64,000 nucleotides of DNA from Streptomyces olivochromogenes (GTDB lineage: Bacteria; Actinomycetota; Actinomycetes; Streptomycetales; Streptomycetaceae), in assembly GCF_001514115.1 (NCBI RefSeq), contig NZ_KQ948451.1, positions 479,308 through 543,307 of the forward strand. Reading direction: 5' to 3'. Below the pieces are notes generated by a model. The model saw only the letters and a program-made list of their open reading frames with translations. It did not search any database and was not told the DNA's origin. Positions 29,783-38,689 of this stretch are shown one piece after another (position 1 is the first letter of the stretch; every line of letters starts with the position of its first letter). Position numbers and translations under genes: made by a program.

Positions 29783-30490
29783 TCAGCTCACCAATCCGGT
29801 CATGACACCGACGGGTACGGAGATGAAGCCCACCGTCAGCACCAGCGCGAGGACGTCGGCGATGGTCTTGAGGGCGCGGTCGCGGGTGCGGCTGCCGGCG
29901 CCCAGGGTCTGTGCGGCGCTCCAGAAGCCGTGCCGGATGTGCAGGCCGAGCGCGAGCATCGCGACGATGTAGATCACGTCGCCGTACCAGGTCGAGAAGG
30001 TGTCGATCACGTTCTGGTACGGGTGTCCGGGCTGGAAGCCGCCGGGGTGCGCGGTGCCGGTCGTCAGGTCGAGGATGTGCCAGACGATGAACAGGCCGAG
30101 GATGATCCCGCCCCAGCGCATCGTGCGGGTCGCGTAGCTGGACCTGGGCTTCTTGTGGACGTACTTGCTCGGGCGCGCCCTGATGTCGCGGCGGCTGAGC
30201 TGGTACGCGGCGGTGGCGTGGGCGACGACGGCGACGACCAGGACCACGCGGATGATCCACAGGGCCCACTCGTAGTGCAGGAAGGGCTCACCGAGGGTGC
30301 GCAGCCAGTGGGCGTAGTGGTTGAAATCGCCCGAACCGAAGAAGATCTTCAGGTTTCCGAACATGTGCACGACCAGGTACATCAGCATGATCAGGCCGCT
30401 GACCGCCATCACGGCCTTCTTCCCGACGGAGCTGTCCCACACGGTGCGCGTCATCGACGGTCGTCGGTCCGTCCGCGTTGCCAGAGCCAT
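29783..30490 (-). CDS. sdhC: Succinate dehydrogenase cytochrome b subunit (SdhC/b558 family)
   Basis: A 235-residue membrane anchor with five predicted helices. Candidate heme-ligand histidines sit in YLVVHMFGN (about 43), [17 protein letters not shown] and LGLHIRHGF. One polypeptide carrying all five helices is the hallmark of type-B SDH, so no SdhD gene is expected and none is seen. The predicted -10 lies seven bases upstream of ATG, so the mRNA may be leaderless. It is the first gene of the sdhCAB operon and is divergent from a LysR gene. Confidence 0.9.
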   Translation of the reverse strand: MALATRTDRRPSMTRTVWDSSVGKKAVMAVSGLIMLMYLVVHMFGNLKIFFGSGDFNHYAHWLRTLGEPFLHYEWALWIIRVVLVVAVVAHATAAYQLSRRDIRARPSKYVHKKPRSSYATRTMRWGGIILGLFIVWHILDLTTGTAHPGGFQPGHPYQNVIDTFSTWYGDVIYIVAMLALGLHIRHGFWSAAQTLGAGSRTRDRALKTIADVLALVLTVGFISVPVGVMTGLVS

Positions 30491-30497
30491 GTCTCAG

Positions 30498-30503
30498 AAG
30501 CTA
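30498..30503 (-). promoter_or_regulatory. -10 box of the sdhCAB operon
   Basis: Read on the minus strand, TAGCTT lies seven bases before the sdhC ATG, with TTGGAC 19 bases further upstream as a poor -35. The geometry predicts a leaderless sdhC message. Confidence 0.4.
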
Positions 30504-30549
30504 GGGCCGCGGGTGCCGATCGGTCCAAGACATGGTCCGGCTCGTTTCG

Positions 30550-30564
30550 ATAGCTGGAGCCTAT
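30550..30564. promoter_or_regulatory. LysR-type operator candidate
   Basis: ATAG-N7-CTAT is a 15-base inverted repeat containing the T-N11-A core of LysR-family sites. It sits between the divergent sdhC and lysR starts, ten bases before ATG 30574, as expected for autoregulation. Confidence 0.5.
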
Positions 30565-30573
30565 GATGGGTGG

Positions 30574-31455
30574 ATGCAGTTCCAGCAGCTCCAGTACTTC
30601 GTGGCGGTCGCCGAGACCCGGCACTTCACCCGGGCCGCCGATCTGGTCCATGTCGCCCAGCCGTCCCTGTCCCAGCAGATCAAGGCGCTGGAACGGGAGT
30701 TGGGGGCGGATCTCTTTCTCCGGGCGCGCGGCAACATCACACTGACGGACGCGGGCGAGGCGCTGCTGCCCCTGGCCCGGCGCATCCTGGCCGACGCGGA
30801 CACCGCCCGGCACGAGGTGCAGGAACTGGCCCAGCTGCGCAGCGGCCGGGTCCGCCTGGGCGCGACGCCGAGCCTGTGCACCGGCCTGGTCCCGGACGTT
30901 CTGCGCGCCTTCCACGACCGCTATCCCGGTATCCGGCTGCTGATCGAGGAGAGCGGCTCCCACGATCTCGTACGGGAACTCGCGCGCGGCGCGCTGGACC
31001 TCGCCCTGGTCGTCCTCCCGCTGCCCACCCCCTCCCCCGCGCTGACGACGGTGGAGCTGCTGCGTGAGGACCTGGTCGTGGTGTCGTCACCGGACGCGCC
31101 CGCGCCGGGGACCGGTCGCACCGTGCGCATCCCCGACCTGGAGGGCGAACGCCTCGTGATGTTCCGGCACGGCTACGACCTGCGGGAACTGACCGTCGCC
31201 GCCTGCCGCGCCGAGGGCTTCGAGCCGGACTTCGCCGTCGAGGGCGGCGAGATGGACGCGGTGCTGGGTTTCGTCAGGGCGGGGCTCGGCGTGGCCGTCG
31301 TCCCGCGCATGGTCGCGACGCGCTCGGGGCGCGGCCTGCGGGTGACACCGCTCGCACGCCCTGGACTCCACCGCGTCATCGCCCTGGCCCACCGCAGCGA
31401 TGTGGCTCCGCCCCGCGCGGCCCGCGAACTCCAGCGGATGCTGCTGGAACGCTGA
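30574..31455 (+). CDS. LysR-family transcriptional regulator
   Basis: A 293-residue regulator. ATG 30574 puts the canonical opening MQFQQLQYFVAVAETRHFTRAA at the N-terminus; an in-frame ATG at 30532 would add 14 non-conserved residues. The winged-helix DNA-binding domain is residues 1-60 (helix-turn-helix QPSLSQQIKALERELG) and the effector domain about 88-290. It is divergent from sdhCAB and is therefore a likely regulator of that operon and of itself through the site at 30550-30564. The effector is unknown; a C4-dicarboxylate would fit but is speculative. Confidence 0.9.
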   Translation: MQFQQLQYFVAVAETRHFTRAADLVHVAQPSLSQQIKALERELGADLFLRARGNITLTDAGEALLPLARRILADADTARHEVQELAQLRSGRVRLGATPSLCTGLVPDVLRAFHDRYPGIRLLIEESGSHDLVRELARGALDLALVVLPLPTPSPALTTVELLREDLVVVSSPDAPAPGTGRTVRIPDLEGERLVMFRHGYDLRELTVAACRAEGFEPDFAVEGGEMDAVLGFVRAGLGVAVVPRMVATRSGRGLRVTPLARPGLHRVIALAHRSDVAPPRAARELQRMLLER

Positions 31456-31490
31456 CCGGCGCGAGGGGGCTCAAGAGGCAGGTCGGTACG

Positions 31491-32270
31491 TCACCAGGTC
31501 GGGATGAAGCCGCCGTCGATGACGAAGTCGCTGCCGGTGATGTTGCGGGACTGGTCGCCGGCGAGGAAGAGGACCAGGTCGGCGACCTCGGACGGCTGGG
31601 AGAAGCGGCCGGTGACCGTGGCACTGGACGCCTGGGCGACCACGTCGTCCGGGGTGATCCCGGCGGCTGCCGAGACCGTGGCCGCCACCCCGTCGCCGCC
31701 GAGCCACAGCTCGGTCTCCACCGGGCCCGGGCTGACGGTGTTGACCCGGATGCCCTGGGGGCCGACCTCCTTGGACAGCGCCTTGGAGAAGGCGACCAGC
31801 GCGGCCTTGCCCGCGCTGTAGTCGATCACCATCGGGTCGGGCAGGGTGGCGTTGACCGAGGCGACCGTCACGACCGAGCCCTGCCCTGCGGACAGCATCA
31901 GGGGCAGGGCGGCGCGGGTGACCCGTACGGCCGTGAGGAGGTTCAGGTCGACCGTGCGCCGCCAGTCCTCGTCGGTCACCGACAGGAATCCGCCCATGCG
32001 GGCGGGGGCCGCGCCGACGTTGTTGACCAGGATGTCCACCCGGCCGTCCGCCGCCGCCACGAGGCGCTCGGCGGCACCGGGTTCGGCCAGGTCCACCGGT
32101 ACCCAGGCGACACCGCCCTGCTTGACCAGCGCGTCGAGACCCGGCGTCGTGGTGCGCGAGCCGGCGATCACCGTCGCCCCCGCCCCGGCCAGCGCCTCGG
32201 CGACGGCCAGTCCGATGCCCTTGCTCGCGCCGGTGACGACGGCTGTCCTGCCCCGGAGTTCCGTGCCCAT
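31491..32270 (-). CDS. Short-chain dehydrogenase/reductase
   Basis: A 259-residue classical SDR. ATG 32270 has GGAG nine bases upstream. It shows TGASKGIG (cofactor loop, about 14-21), NNVGAAP (NNAG variant), Ser in VVTVASVNA, YSAGK (YxxxK active site) and PGPVETELW. The C-terminus ends ITGSDFVIDGGFIPTW, as in many NAD(P)-dependent alcohol dehydrogenases. The substrate is unknown. It is convergent with the LysR gene (36-base gap) and separated from rmdA by about 200 bases. Confidence 0.88.
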   Translation of the reverse strand: MGTELRGRTAVVTGASKGIGLAVAEALAGAGATVIAGSRTTTPGLDALVKQGGVAWVPVDLAEPGAAERLVAAADGRVDILVNNVGAAPARMGGFLSVTDEDWRRTVDLNLLTAVRVTRAALPLMLSAGQGSVVTVASVNATLPDPMVIDYSAGKAALVAFSKALSKEVGPQGIRVNTVSPGPVETELWLGGDGVAATVSAAAGITPDDVVAQASSATVTGRFSQPSEVADLVLFLAGDQSRNITGSDFVIDGGFIPTW

Positions 32271-32433
32271 CCTTCTCAGCTCCTTCGATTGCTGCACTAC
32301 GGCGATACCCAGGGCCATACGGAGGGCGTCGTCCGACGGTCGGCGTGGAGGCCGAGACACAGCTGACGTTCACGGGCCCGCACCGGCTGCTCCGCCGCTC
32401 ACGGATGCGCGGACAGCGGCACGGCCTCCTTTT

Positions 32434-32471
32434 CAGGAGACCACGCCACGTCCAGGAGACCACGCCACGCC
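32434..32471. repeat. 19-bp tandem duplication
   Basis: CAGGAGACCACGCCACG occurs at 32434 and 32453 (period 19), just downstream of the rmdA stop on the minus strand. Confidence 0.7.
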
Positions 32472-32478
32472 CGAACCC

Positions 32479-34614
32479 TCAGCCTGTGGCGTCCACCAGG
32501 GCCAGTTCGTGCAGCCGCTCCGGTGGGCCGGGGCGGGCGTAGTACCAGCCCTGGGCCGTGTCGCAGCCCAGTATCCGCAACTGCTCGGCCTGTGCGCCCG
32601 TTTCGACGCCCTCCACGGTGACCGCGAGGTCGAGGCTGTGGGCGAGCGAAACGATCCCCTCGACGATCTTGAGGTCGACGGGGTCCGCCGGGAACTGCTG
32701 CATGCCCTGGGTGAAGGAGCGGTCCAGCTTGAGGATGCTCACGGGCAGGCGGCGGAGATTGGCGAGGTTGGAGTAGCCGGTGCCGAAGTCGTCGAGGGCG
32801 ATGTCGACGCCCATCTCGGCCAGGCGCCGCAGCGGCTTGAGCAGATCGTCGTCGGCGCCGATCAGCGCGGACTCGGTGACCTCCAGACACAGCGCCTCGG
32901 CGTCGAGACCTTCACGCTCCAGGATGTCGACCGTGTCCTGGACCAGGCCCGGGTGGGTCAGCTGGCAGGGCGACAGGTTGACGTTGATCCGCAGCGGGCC
33001 CGAGTCGGCGTGCCGCTCCTGCCACTGGCGGGCCTGGCGGACCGACTGCTCCAGGACCCACCGGCCCAGCGGCACGATCAGCCCGGTGTGCTCGGCGAGC
33101 GGGATGAACCGGTCGGGGCCGAGAACGCCGTGCTGCGGGTGCAGCCAGCGCACCAGCGCCTCCGCGCCGTGCACGCTGCCGTCGCCGAGGTGCACGAGCG
33201 GCTGGTACTCGATGAAGAACTCGCCCCGGTCCAGGGCCGCGGGCAGCGCCGTGGTGAGCCCGTGCCGGGTGATGGCGCGGGCGTCGGCCTCGGGATCGGC
33301 GAGTTCGAAGCGGTTGCCGCCCGCGGACTTGGCGCGGTACATCGTGATGTCGGCGCTGCGCAGCACCTCCGCCGGGCCGCGCTCACCCGCCGGACCCTCG
33401 ACGATGCCGATGCTGCCGCGGACCGTCAGTTCCCGGCCGTCGATGCGGACCGGGGTGACGAGGGCGTTCATGATGCGGTCGGCGAGCGCGTCCACCTCGC
33501 GCTCGGTGTCGGGCCCGGTGGTGAGGGCCACGAACTCGTCGCCGCCGAGCCGGGCGACCATCTCGCCGGGAGCGGTCGCGCAGGACTGCAACCGGTCGGC
33601 GACCTCGACGAGCAGCCGGTCGCCCGCCGCGTGCCCGAGGCTGTCGTTGATGGTCTTGAAGCCGTCGAGGTCGAGGTAGCACAGGCCGAAGCGCTGGTCG
33701 TTGCCCGCGGACACCGCCTTCTCCAGGCGTTCGAAGAAGAGGGTCCGGTTGGGCAGGCCGGTGAGCGCGTCGTGGGTGGCCTCGTAGCGCAGCCGCAGAT
33801 TGAGCAGCCGGCGCTCGGTGGTGTCCTCCATCAGCGCGAGCTGGTACTGCGGCCGGCCGTCCGCGTCGCGCAGCAGGGACACCGTCAGGTTGGTCCACAG
33901 GGCGGTGCCGTCGGGCCGGTAGAAGGCTTTTTCGACGTGGTAGTGCTCGCGCTCGCCGCGTACCAACTCCTCGTACAGCCGCCAGACTTGGGGCGCGTCC
34001 TCGGGATGGGTCCACTCCGGGACCTTGCGGCCGCGCACGCCCTGCTCGGAACCGCCGAACATACGCAGCAGGGCTCCATTGACCTGCAGTATGTTGCCTT
34101 CGAGGTCGGCGATGCCGATTCCTATGGCCGCGCCCTCGAAGACCGCGCGGAACCGGGCCTCGCTCGCGTGCAGCGCCTCGGCCACCGTGCTGCGCGCGTT
34201 CAACGCCGCCTGGTAGATGGCCTCCTGCTCGGCGAGCGTCCGCTCCCGCAGTGCCCCGGCGAAGCCCGCCGCCATGGCGTGCTGCAGACGCGCCGAGCGG
34301 GTCCGCAGGGCCTCCTGGGGCCCGTCCTCGCCGCAGTAGAGCACCAGATAGGCGTCGACGCAGTCGAGGCTGCGGCTGAGGGCCTCGGGGTCGGTGCAGT
34401 GCGCGGCGACCAGCGCGGCGCCGACCGCCTGGCCCGCGGCCGCGTCGAAGGTCCTCGCCTTCAGCGCGTCACTCAACCGCCGGGCGAGCGGCAGGAGTTG
34501 CTGCTCGAGCTCCGGCCGGGTCAGCGACGTGGAGGTGATCGGGAAGACCGCCCGGCTCCAGATCGTCGCGAACCTGCGCAGTCTGTCCTCCGGCCCGTCC
34601 GGTTCGCCGGTCAC
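32479..34614 (-). CDS. rmdA: RmdA-type GGDEF-EAL cyclic di-GMP enzyme
   Basis: An 711-residue protein. The N-terminal region (about 1-145) has no recognised fold. A PAS/PAC domain spans about 150-272, GGDEF about 285-440 and EAL about 455-705. The GGDEF motif is intact (RLGGDEF, about 356-361), the RxxD inhibitory site just before it is absent, and the EAL motif is intact (GAEALVRW, about 484-491). Domain order and neighbourhood match RmdA, which controls c-di-GMP and morphological differentiation in Streptomyces. GTG 34614 overlaps the methyltransferase stop (GTGA), so the two are translated together. Both activities should be possible; which dominates cannot be told from sequence. Confidence 0.87.
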   Translation of the reverse strand: MTGEPDGPEDRLRRFATIWSRAVFPITSTSLTRPELEQQLLPLARRLSDALKARTFDAAAGQAVGAALVAAHCTDPEALSRSLDCVDAYLVLYCGEDGPQEALRTRSARLQHAMAAGFAGALRERTLAEQEAIYQAALNARSTVAEALHASEARFRAVFEGAAIGIGIADLEGNILQVNGALLRMFGGSEQGVRGRKVPEWTHPEDAPQVWRLYEELVRGEREHYHVEKAFYRPDGTALWTNLTVSLLRDADGRPQYQLALMEDTTERRLLNLRLRYEATHDALTGLPNRTLFFERLEKAVSAGNDQRFGLCYLDLDGFKTINDSLGHAAGDRLLVEVADRLQSCATAPGEMVARLGGDEFVALTTGPDTEREVDALADRIMNALVTPVRIDGRELTVRGSIGIVEGPAGERGPAEVLRSADITMYRAKSAGGNRFELADPEADARAITRHGLTTALPAALDRGEFFIEYQPLVHLGDGSVHGAEALVRWLHPQHGVLGPDRFIPLAEHTGLIVPLGRWVLEQSVRQARQWQERHADSGPLRINVNLSPCQLTHPGLVQDTVDILEREGLDAEALCLEVTESALIGADDDLLKPLRRLAEMGVDIALDDFGTGYSNLANLRRLPVSILKLDRSFTQGMQQFPADPVDLKIVEGIVSLAHSLDLAVTVEGVETGAQAEQLRILGCDTAQGWYYARPGPPERLHELALVDATG

Positions 34615-35423
34615 GCCGTGCGCCCCACACCTGCGAACCCCGAGAAGGAATAAGGATCCTCGTCCTCGGGTGCCGTGTCGGGCCGCCAGATCGGCATCGG
34701 CACCAGACCGGGTTCCACCATGTCGTACCCCTCGAAGAACCGCGCGATCTCCTCGCGCGAGCGCATGATCAGCGGGTTGCGGATGTCCTTGTACACGTCG
34801 ACCGCGCCCTCGGCCCGCTCCGGCGGGAGCGGGATTCCCTCGTACGACGCATGCGTGAGCACGAGCAGACTGCCCGGTGCCAGCGCGTCGCGCAGCTCGG
34901 CCACCGCACTGTACGGGTCGTCCGCGTCCTCCACGAAGTGCAGTATGGCAACGAGGAGGAGGGCCACCGGACGGTTCAGGTCGATCAACCGCTGCACCTG
35001 GGGAGTCGCCAGGATCTCCTGGGGCTTGAGCAGATCGGCCGCGACCACGTCCGCGTCCTCGTTGTCCCGCAGGACGGCCTGGCTGTGCGCGACGGCCACC
35101 GGGTCGTGGTCCACGTACACGACGTGCGCGCCGGGCCTGGCCGTCTGGGCGATCTCGTGGACGTTGCCGAAGGTCGGGATGCCGGAGCCGATGTCGAGGA
35201 ACTGGTCGATGCCCTCGTCGGCCGCGAATCGCACGGCACGGCGCATGAACGCCCTGTTCGCCTGCATCACCTTGGGCAGTCCCGGCATGAACTCCATCGC
35301 CTTGCGCGCGGCTTCCCGGTCGACCTCGAAGTTGTGCGAACCGCCCAGGTAGTAGTCATAGATACGGGACACGCTCGGCACCGAGATGTCAATGCTGCGG
35401 GGGGCCCAGGCGGGACGCTCCAT
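34611..35423 (-). CDS. SAM-dependent methyltransferase, DUF574 family
   Basis: A 270-residue protein of the actinobacterial Methyltransf_19/DUF574 family. It begins with the diagnostic block SVSRIYDYYLGGSHNFEVDR (about 17-36), then has NRAFMRRAVRFAA, the SAM-binding motif FLDIGSGIPTFGNVHE, and VVYVDHDPVAVAHS. The target molecule of this family is unknown. ATG 35423 has GGAGAG upstream. The stop overlaps the rmdA start, so it is coupled to c-di-GMP metabolism in at least its expression. Confidence 0.88.
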   Translation of the reverse strand: MERPAWAPRSIDISVPSVSRIYDYYLGGSHNFEVDREAARKAMEFMPGLPKVMQANRAFMRRAVRFAADEGIDQFLDIGSGIPTFGNVHEIAQTARPGAHVVYVDHDPVAVAHSQAVLRDNEDADVVAADLLKPQEILATPQVQRLIDLNRPVALLLVAILHFVEDADDPYSAVAELRDALAPGSLLVLTHASYEGIPLPPERAEGAVDVYKDIRNPLIMRSREEIARFFEGYDMVEPGLVPMPIWRPDTAPEDEDPYSFSGFAGVGRTA

Positions 35424-35789
35424 CTATCTCTCCAAGGCGTAGTCGACGACGTAGGCGATCCGGTGTTCGAGCTGAGGCTACTGATCGTCCGCCAAAGGAG
35501 CGAGTCAAAACGGAAATTGACCGTCCGTTCACCGTCACTGCCTCGGGCATGTGCCGAATTGGCGGCCGGTGCAGGTCAGTCGGACACGCCGTCCGCTGTC
35601 ACCGCGAAATCGATGCGAAGCATTCCAAAAAGTTCGCGGGAGTTACGAAGCGTCGCGACCGTATCGAGGGGTCGGGTATCCCCGGTGTGGAAAACTCCCG
35701 GGCGTTCGTTCGGCAAGTGAACCGCGCCGTGATCCGTATGCCGCACGTCGTCCGATCCGCGCGCCCCGCGCGTTCCGGGCACGCCAAGA
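35424..35789. other. Intergenic region, no supported gene
   Basis: Upstream of the DUF574 gene the G+C drops and a TTGACT box appears on the minus strand (about 35505-35510), possibly part of its promoter. Minus-strand frames through 35576-35862 have no ribosome binding site or family resemblance. I see nothing else. Confidence 0.35.
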
Positions 35790-35826
35790 GGTCCGCCCCC
35801 TCCGTGCGGTGCGGAGGGGGCGGACC
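35790..35826 (-). terminator. Strong terminator of the repeat-lipoprotein gene
   Basis: A perfect 15-bp GC stem (GGTCCGCCCCCTCCG and its complement) with a 7-base loop lies 55 bases beyond the stop of the minus-strand gene at 35881. Confidence 0.8.
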
Positions 35827-35880
35827 CAGGTCGTACGCGTTGTTCCGGGCGAGATCGATCAACCCTGGGGAGGTGATCCT

Positions 35881-36828
35881 CTACTTCGGCGCGCCGACCG
35901 GCTTTCCGTCGGGGGCGACGGCGTACCAAGTGCCGCCCACGCCCTGACCGTTGGTGTCCCCGGCCGCCTTGTCACCGGAGAAGGTGTAGATGGGCCAGCA
36001 GTTGACGGTCATCTGCTTGGCGCCGTCCGGGCGGGTGAAGCCCATCAGGCCCTTCTTCTGCACGCCCTTGGTGTCGCTGGCGGAGACCGGGGCCACGACG
36101 GGCCACTTCTCCAAGCAGGCACCGGTGCAGGCGGACTTCGGGACGGGCCAGGCCTGGTCCTTCAGGAACCGGTAGACCGTCCGGCCGTTCTTGTCGACGA
36201 TGATCTCGCCGAGCTTGGGGTCGTTGCGGGTCGACAGTCCCGGCAGGGAGGCCAGGGTCGCCTTCTTGCCATCGGGGGCGGAGGCGTACCAAATGCCGCC
36301 GACACCCTGGCCGTTGGTGTCACCGGCCTTCGTGTCCTTGGCGTACCGGTACATCGGCCAGCCGCCGATCGTCAGCTGCTTGGTGCCGTCCGTGCGGGTG
36401 ACCTCGCCGAGCAGGGCCTTGTCCACACCGGTGGCGGCCACGGCGCCGTCGGCGGGAACGGGCGGCCAAGCGGTCGCGCAGTCGCCGTCACAGTTCGACT
36501 TCGGCGGCTCGGCGGTGTCCTTCTCGAAGCGGTACAGGGTGAATCCGGCGCTGTCGGTCAGCACCTTGCCGAGCGTCGTGCTTTCCGCGACAGCCAGCTG
36601 ACCTGCGGATTCCGCCTTGGGGGCGGCACTCTGCTGGTCGGCGCCGTAGCCGTTGGGAGAAGTGGTGCTGCTACTGGTGGCCTGACCGTAACCGTTGGCA
36701 GCCGCGGCGGCGCCCACGTTCTGGCTCCCCGTCGACTGGGTGCCCGATTCCTGACCGCACGCCGTCGTGAGCGCCAGCACGGCCGCAGCTGTCGCTACGA
36801 GTGAGGCGCTCCGCCAGGAGGTCTTCAT
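35881..36828 (-). CDS. Secreted-repeat lipoprotein (Y-X4-D repeats)
   Basis: A 315-residue lipoprotein. ATG 36828 follows GGGAGT. The lipobox is LTTAC (Cys24). A low-complexity Gly/Ser/Asn linker leads to four copies of the Y-X4-D repeat of the 'secreted repeat of unknown function' family: YRFEKD, YRYAKD, YRFLKD and YTFSGD. They form two similar tandem halves, each with a CxxxC pair (CDGDC, CTGAC) and a GDTNGQGVGG block. A role in cell-surface electron transfer has been discussed for Streptomyces relatives. The repeats and cysteines are seen; the function is not established here. Its nearest neighbours are the DUF574/rmdA pair on the same strand. Confidence 0.85.
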   Translation of the reverse strand: MKTSWRSASLVATAAAVLALTTACGQESGTQSTGSQNVGAAAAANGYGQATSSSTTSPNGYGADQQSAAPKAESAGQLAVAESTTLGKVLTDSAGFTLYRFEKDTAEPPKSNCDGDCATAWPPVPADGAVAATGVDKALLGEVTRTDGTKQLTIGGWPMYRYAKDTKAGDTNGQGVGGIWYASAPDGKKATLASLPGLSTRNDPKLGEIIVDKNGRTVYRFLKDQAWPVPKSACTGACLEKWPVVAPVSASDTKGVQKKGLMGFTRPDGAKQMTVNCWPIYTFSGDKAAGDTNGQGVGGTWYAVAPDGKPVGAPK

Positions 36829-37098
36829 TGGGTAACTCCCACTGTTCGCGTTAAGGGTTGCAGCGCTCTGCTGCGCCGCGCATGGCCCTAGGTACGGGCG
36901 GGAGTGGCGGATGTGTTCAACGGCCGCACAAAAAACTTTCGGAACGCTGTGACACACCCCACGCCGGCATGTTTCTCGCGCATCTGTTCCCACCGCGGTG
37001 GCCGTGTCCCGAGGGGGCGTCAAACCGGTCCGAGCCGGACGTCCTTCGTTCGGGGGCAATACCCGTCGGCTCCGGCGTGCGCGGGCGCGATACGCCTC

Positions 37099-37686
37099 AT
37101 GATCTCGGTCGTGCATGGACCACAGCGGACCCGGTCCGCCCTCGTCATACGCGTGTTGGCGCTGCTGACGCTGACCTGGATCATCGGCGGCGCGCCGGCC
37201 TCGGCGGCGGTCGCCGACTCCTGCGCGTACGCCTCCATCGGCCCGGACGGTACGGACGCGGTGGCGGTGGCCGGCAGCGACCTCTGCACCATCAGCCCGC
37301 CGCCCCCGTCGCCCACGCCCCCACCCACTCCGAAACCGCCGCCCCCACCACCCCCGGCGCCTCCGCCCAAGCCCAGGCCGAAGCCCCCGCCGCCGGCTCC
37401 CCCGCCACCGCCTCCGCCCGCCTCGCCGACCCCGCGGCCCCCCGCCGTGGCGCCACCGCCGAGGCCGGCACCTCCACCGGCGCCGAAGCCGAAGCCCACA
37501 CCGACACCGACGCCCTCGCCCACGCACAAGGCGCGGCCCAAACCGTCGGCGACCCCGGTGAGTTATCCGGCCTACCGCGCCCCGACGCGCAGGCACTCGC
37601 CCCGCAGCGGACCGTCCCTGGTCTCGCTCACCCTGCTCGTCACCGTGCCCGCGTTGCTCGCCGTCGCGGCGTTGCGTCCGCGCTGA
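37099..37686 (+). CDS. Proline-rich secreted protein with C-terminal membrane anchor
   Basis: A 195-residue protein. ATG 37099 gives a typical signal peptide ending around APASA. A short N-terminal region contains two cysteines (DSCAYASIG and GSDLCTI). About 100 residues of Pro/Lys/Ala-rich sequence follow, likely wall-spanning. The C-terminus is a membrane helix (VSLTLLVTVPALLAVAAL) with a short basic tail. No LPxTG-like motif is visible. ATG 36904 in the same frame would add a poorly conserved extension. The ribosome binding site at 37099 is weak. The DUF4239 gene follows after 15 bases, suggesting cotranscription. Confidence 0.65.
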   Translation: MISVVHGPQRTRSALVIRVLALLTLTWIIGGAPASAAVADSCAYASIGPDGTDAVAVAGSDLCTISPPPPSPTPPPTPKPPPPPPPAPPPKPRPKPPPPAPPPPPPPASPTPRPPAVAPPPRPAPPPAPKPKPTPTPTPSPTHKARPKPSATPVSYPAYRAPTRRHSPRSGPSLVSLTLLVTVPALLAVAALRPR

Positions 37687-37701
37687 CCCCTGGAGGCATC
37701 C

Positions 37702-38466
37702 TTGTCGGAATGGCTTGTTCTCGTCCTCGCGATGGCGGCGGCGTGCGTCGTCGTCCTCGTCGTGTCCCTCGTACGCACCCGCCGGGCCCCCGACGACGAG
37801 GATCCGTCCGAGACCCCGGACGTGATCGAATACATGACCATGATGATCGGCGTGGTCTACGCCATCGTCCTGGGACTGGCCATCGCCGGAGTCTGGGAGG
37901 CCCGCAGCGCCGCCCAGGACCATGTGCAGGCGGAGGCCCAGGCCCTGCACGAGATCTCGGAGCGGGTCCGCGTCTACCCGCCGGACGTGCGCGACCGTAT
38001 TCGCGGCGACGTCGACGCGTACGTCGGATACGTCGTCAAGACCGAGTGGAAGACCATGGCCGACCACGGCCATGTCACCGCCAAGGGCGGTCGGCTCTTC
38101 GAGGTCGTCCGCCAGGACGTCAGCACCTACAAGCCGGGGTCGGACTTCGAGGCCCAGACCTACCAGCCGCTGGTCGACCAGGTGACCGCGGCCGACGCGG
38201 CACGCAACGCCCGCGCCGACTCGACGGACGCGACCATGCCGGGCGTGGTGTGGTTCGGGCTGATCACCGGAGCCGTGGTCACCATCGGGATGGTGTTCGC
38301 CCTCCAGATCCGGCGCACCAAGCGGGAACTGATCCTCGCCGGGCTCTTCTCCGCCCTGATCGCGTTCCTGCTCTTCCTGATCTGGGACTTCGACGCGCCC
38401 TACAGCCGGGGGATCACAGCCTCGGCGGAGCCGTTCACGGCACTGTTCCCGCACCTTCCGAAGTGA
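37702..38466 (+). CDS. DUF4239 membrane protein
   Basis: A 254-residue protein of the bestrophin-like DUF4239 family. The start is TTG 37702, chosen because GGAGG lies 5 bases upstream and it opens directly into a membrane segment; TTG is a rare start codon. The N-terminal helix is followed by a cytoplasmic acidic region (DDEDPSETPDVIEYM), a second helix (MMIGVVYAIVLGLAIAGVW) and a soluble helical middle. Two C-terminal helices flank RRTKRELILAG. The function of the family is unknown; an ion-channel role has been suggested from fold similarity only. Confidence 0.8.
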   Translation: MSEWLVLVLAMAAACVVVLVVSLVRTRRAPDDEDPSETPDVIEYMTMMIGVVYAIVLGLAIAGVWEARSAAQDHVQAEAQALHEISERVRVYPPDVRDRIRGDVDAYVGYVVKTEWKTMADHGHVTAKGGRLFEVVRQDVSTYKPGSDFEAQTYQPLVDQVTAADAARNARADSTDATMPGVVWFGLITGAVVTIGMVFALQIRRTKRELILAGLFSALIAFLLFLIWDFDAPYSRGITASAEPFTALFPHLPK

Positions 38467-38489
38467 CCGGCCTCCCTTAGCGGCCACAG

Positions 38490-38529
38490 GATCGGGGGAC
38501 GGACGCCACACCGCGTCCGTCCCCCGATC
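38490..38529 (+). terminator. Terminator after the DUF4239 gene
   Basis: A perfect 17-bp stem (GATCGGGGGACGGACGC and its complement) with a 6-base loop starts 23 bases after the stop. Confidence 0.85.
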
Positions 38530-38689
38530 GCGCACCCGCATTCCCCCGTACGGCCCACCCGGTTACCCCATTCGCGCTACTGCGATCGCGCCCACGTGCA
38601 CGCCTTCCTAGCGTTTCGAACATCGAGGCGCATTTCAGACGCAGGCGGAAAGTCCGCAGCAAGGCTCCTCGGGGACCCGGAGGCTCACC

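Noticed and set aside
35576..35929. Minus-strand frame in the gap after the repeat lipoprotein
   Set aside because: It overlaps the strong terminator stem, lacks a ribosome binding site and shows no family motifs.
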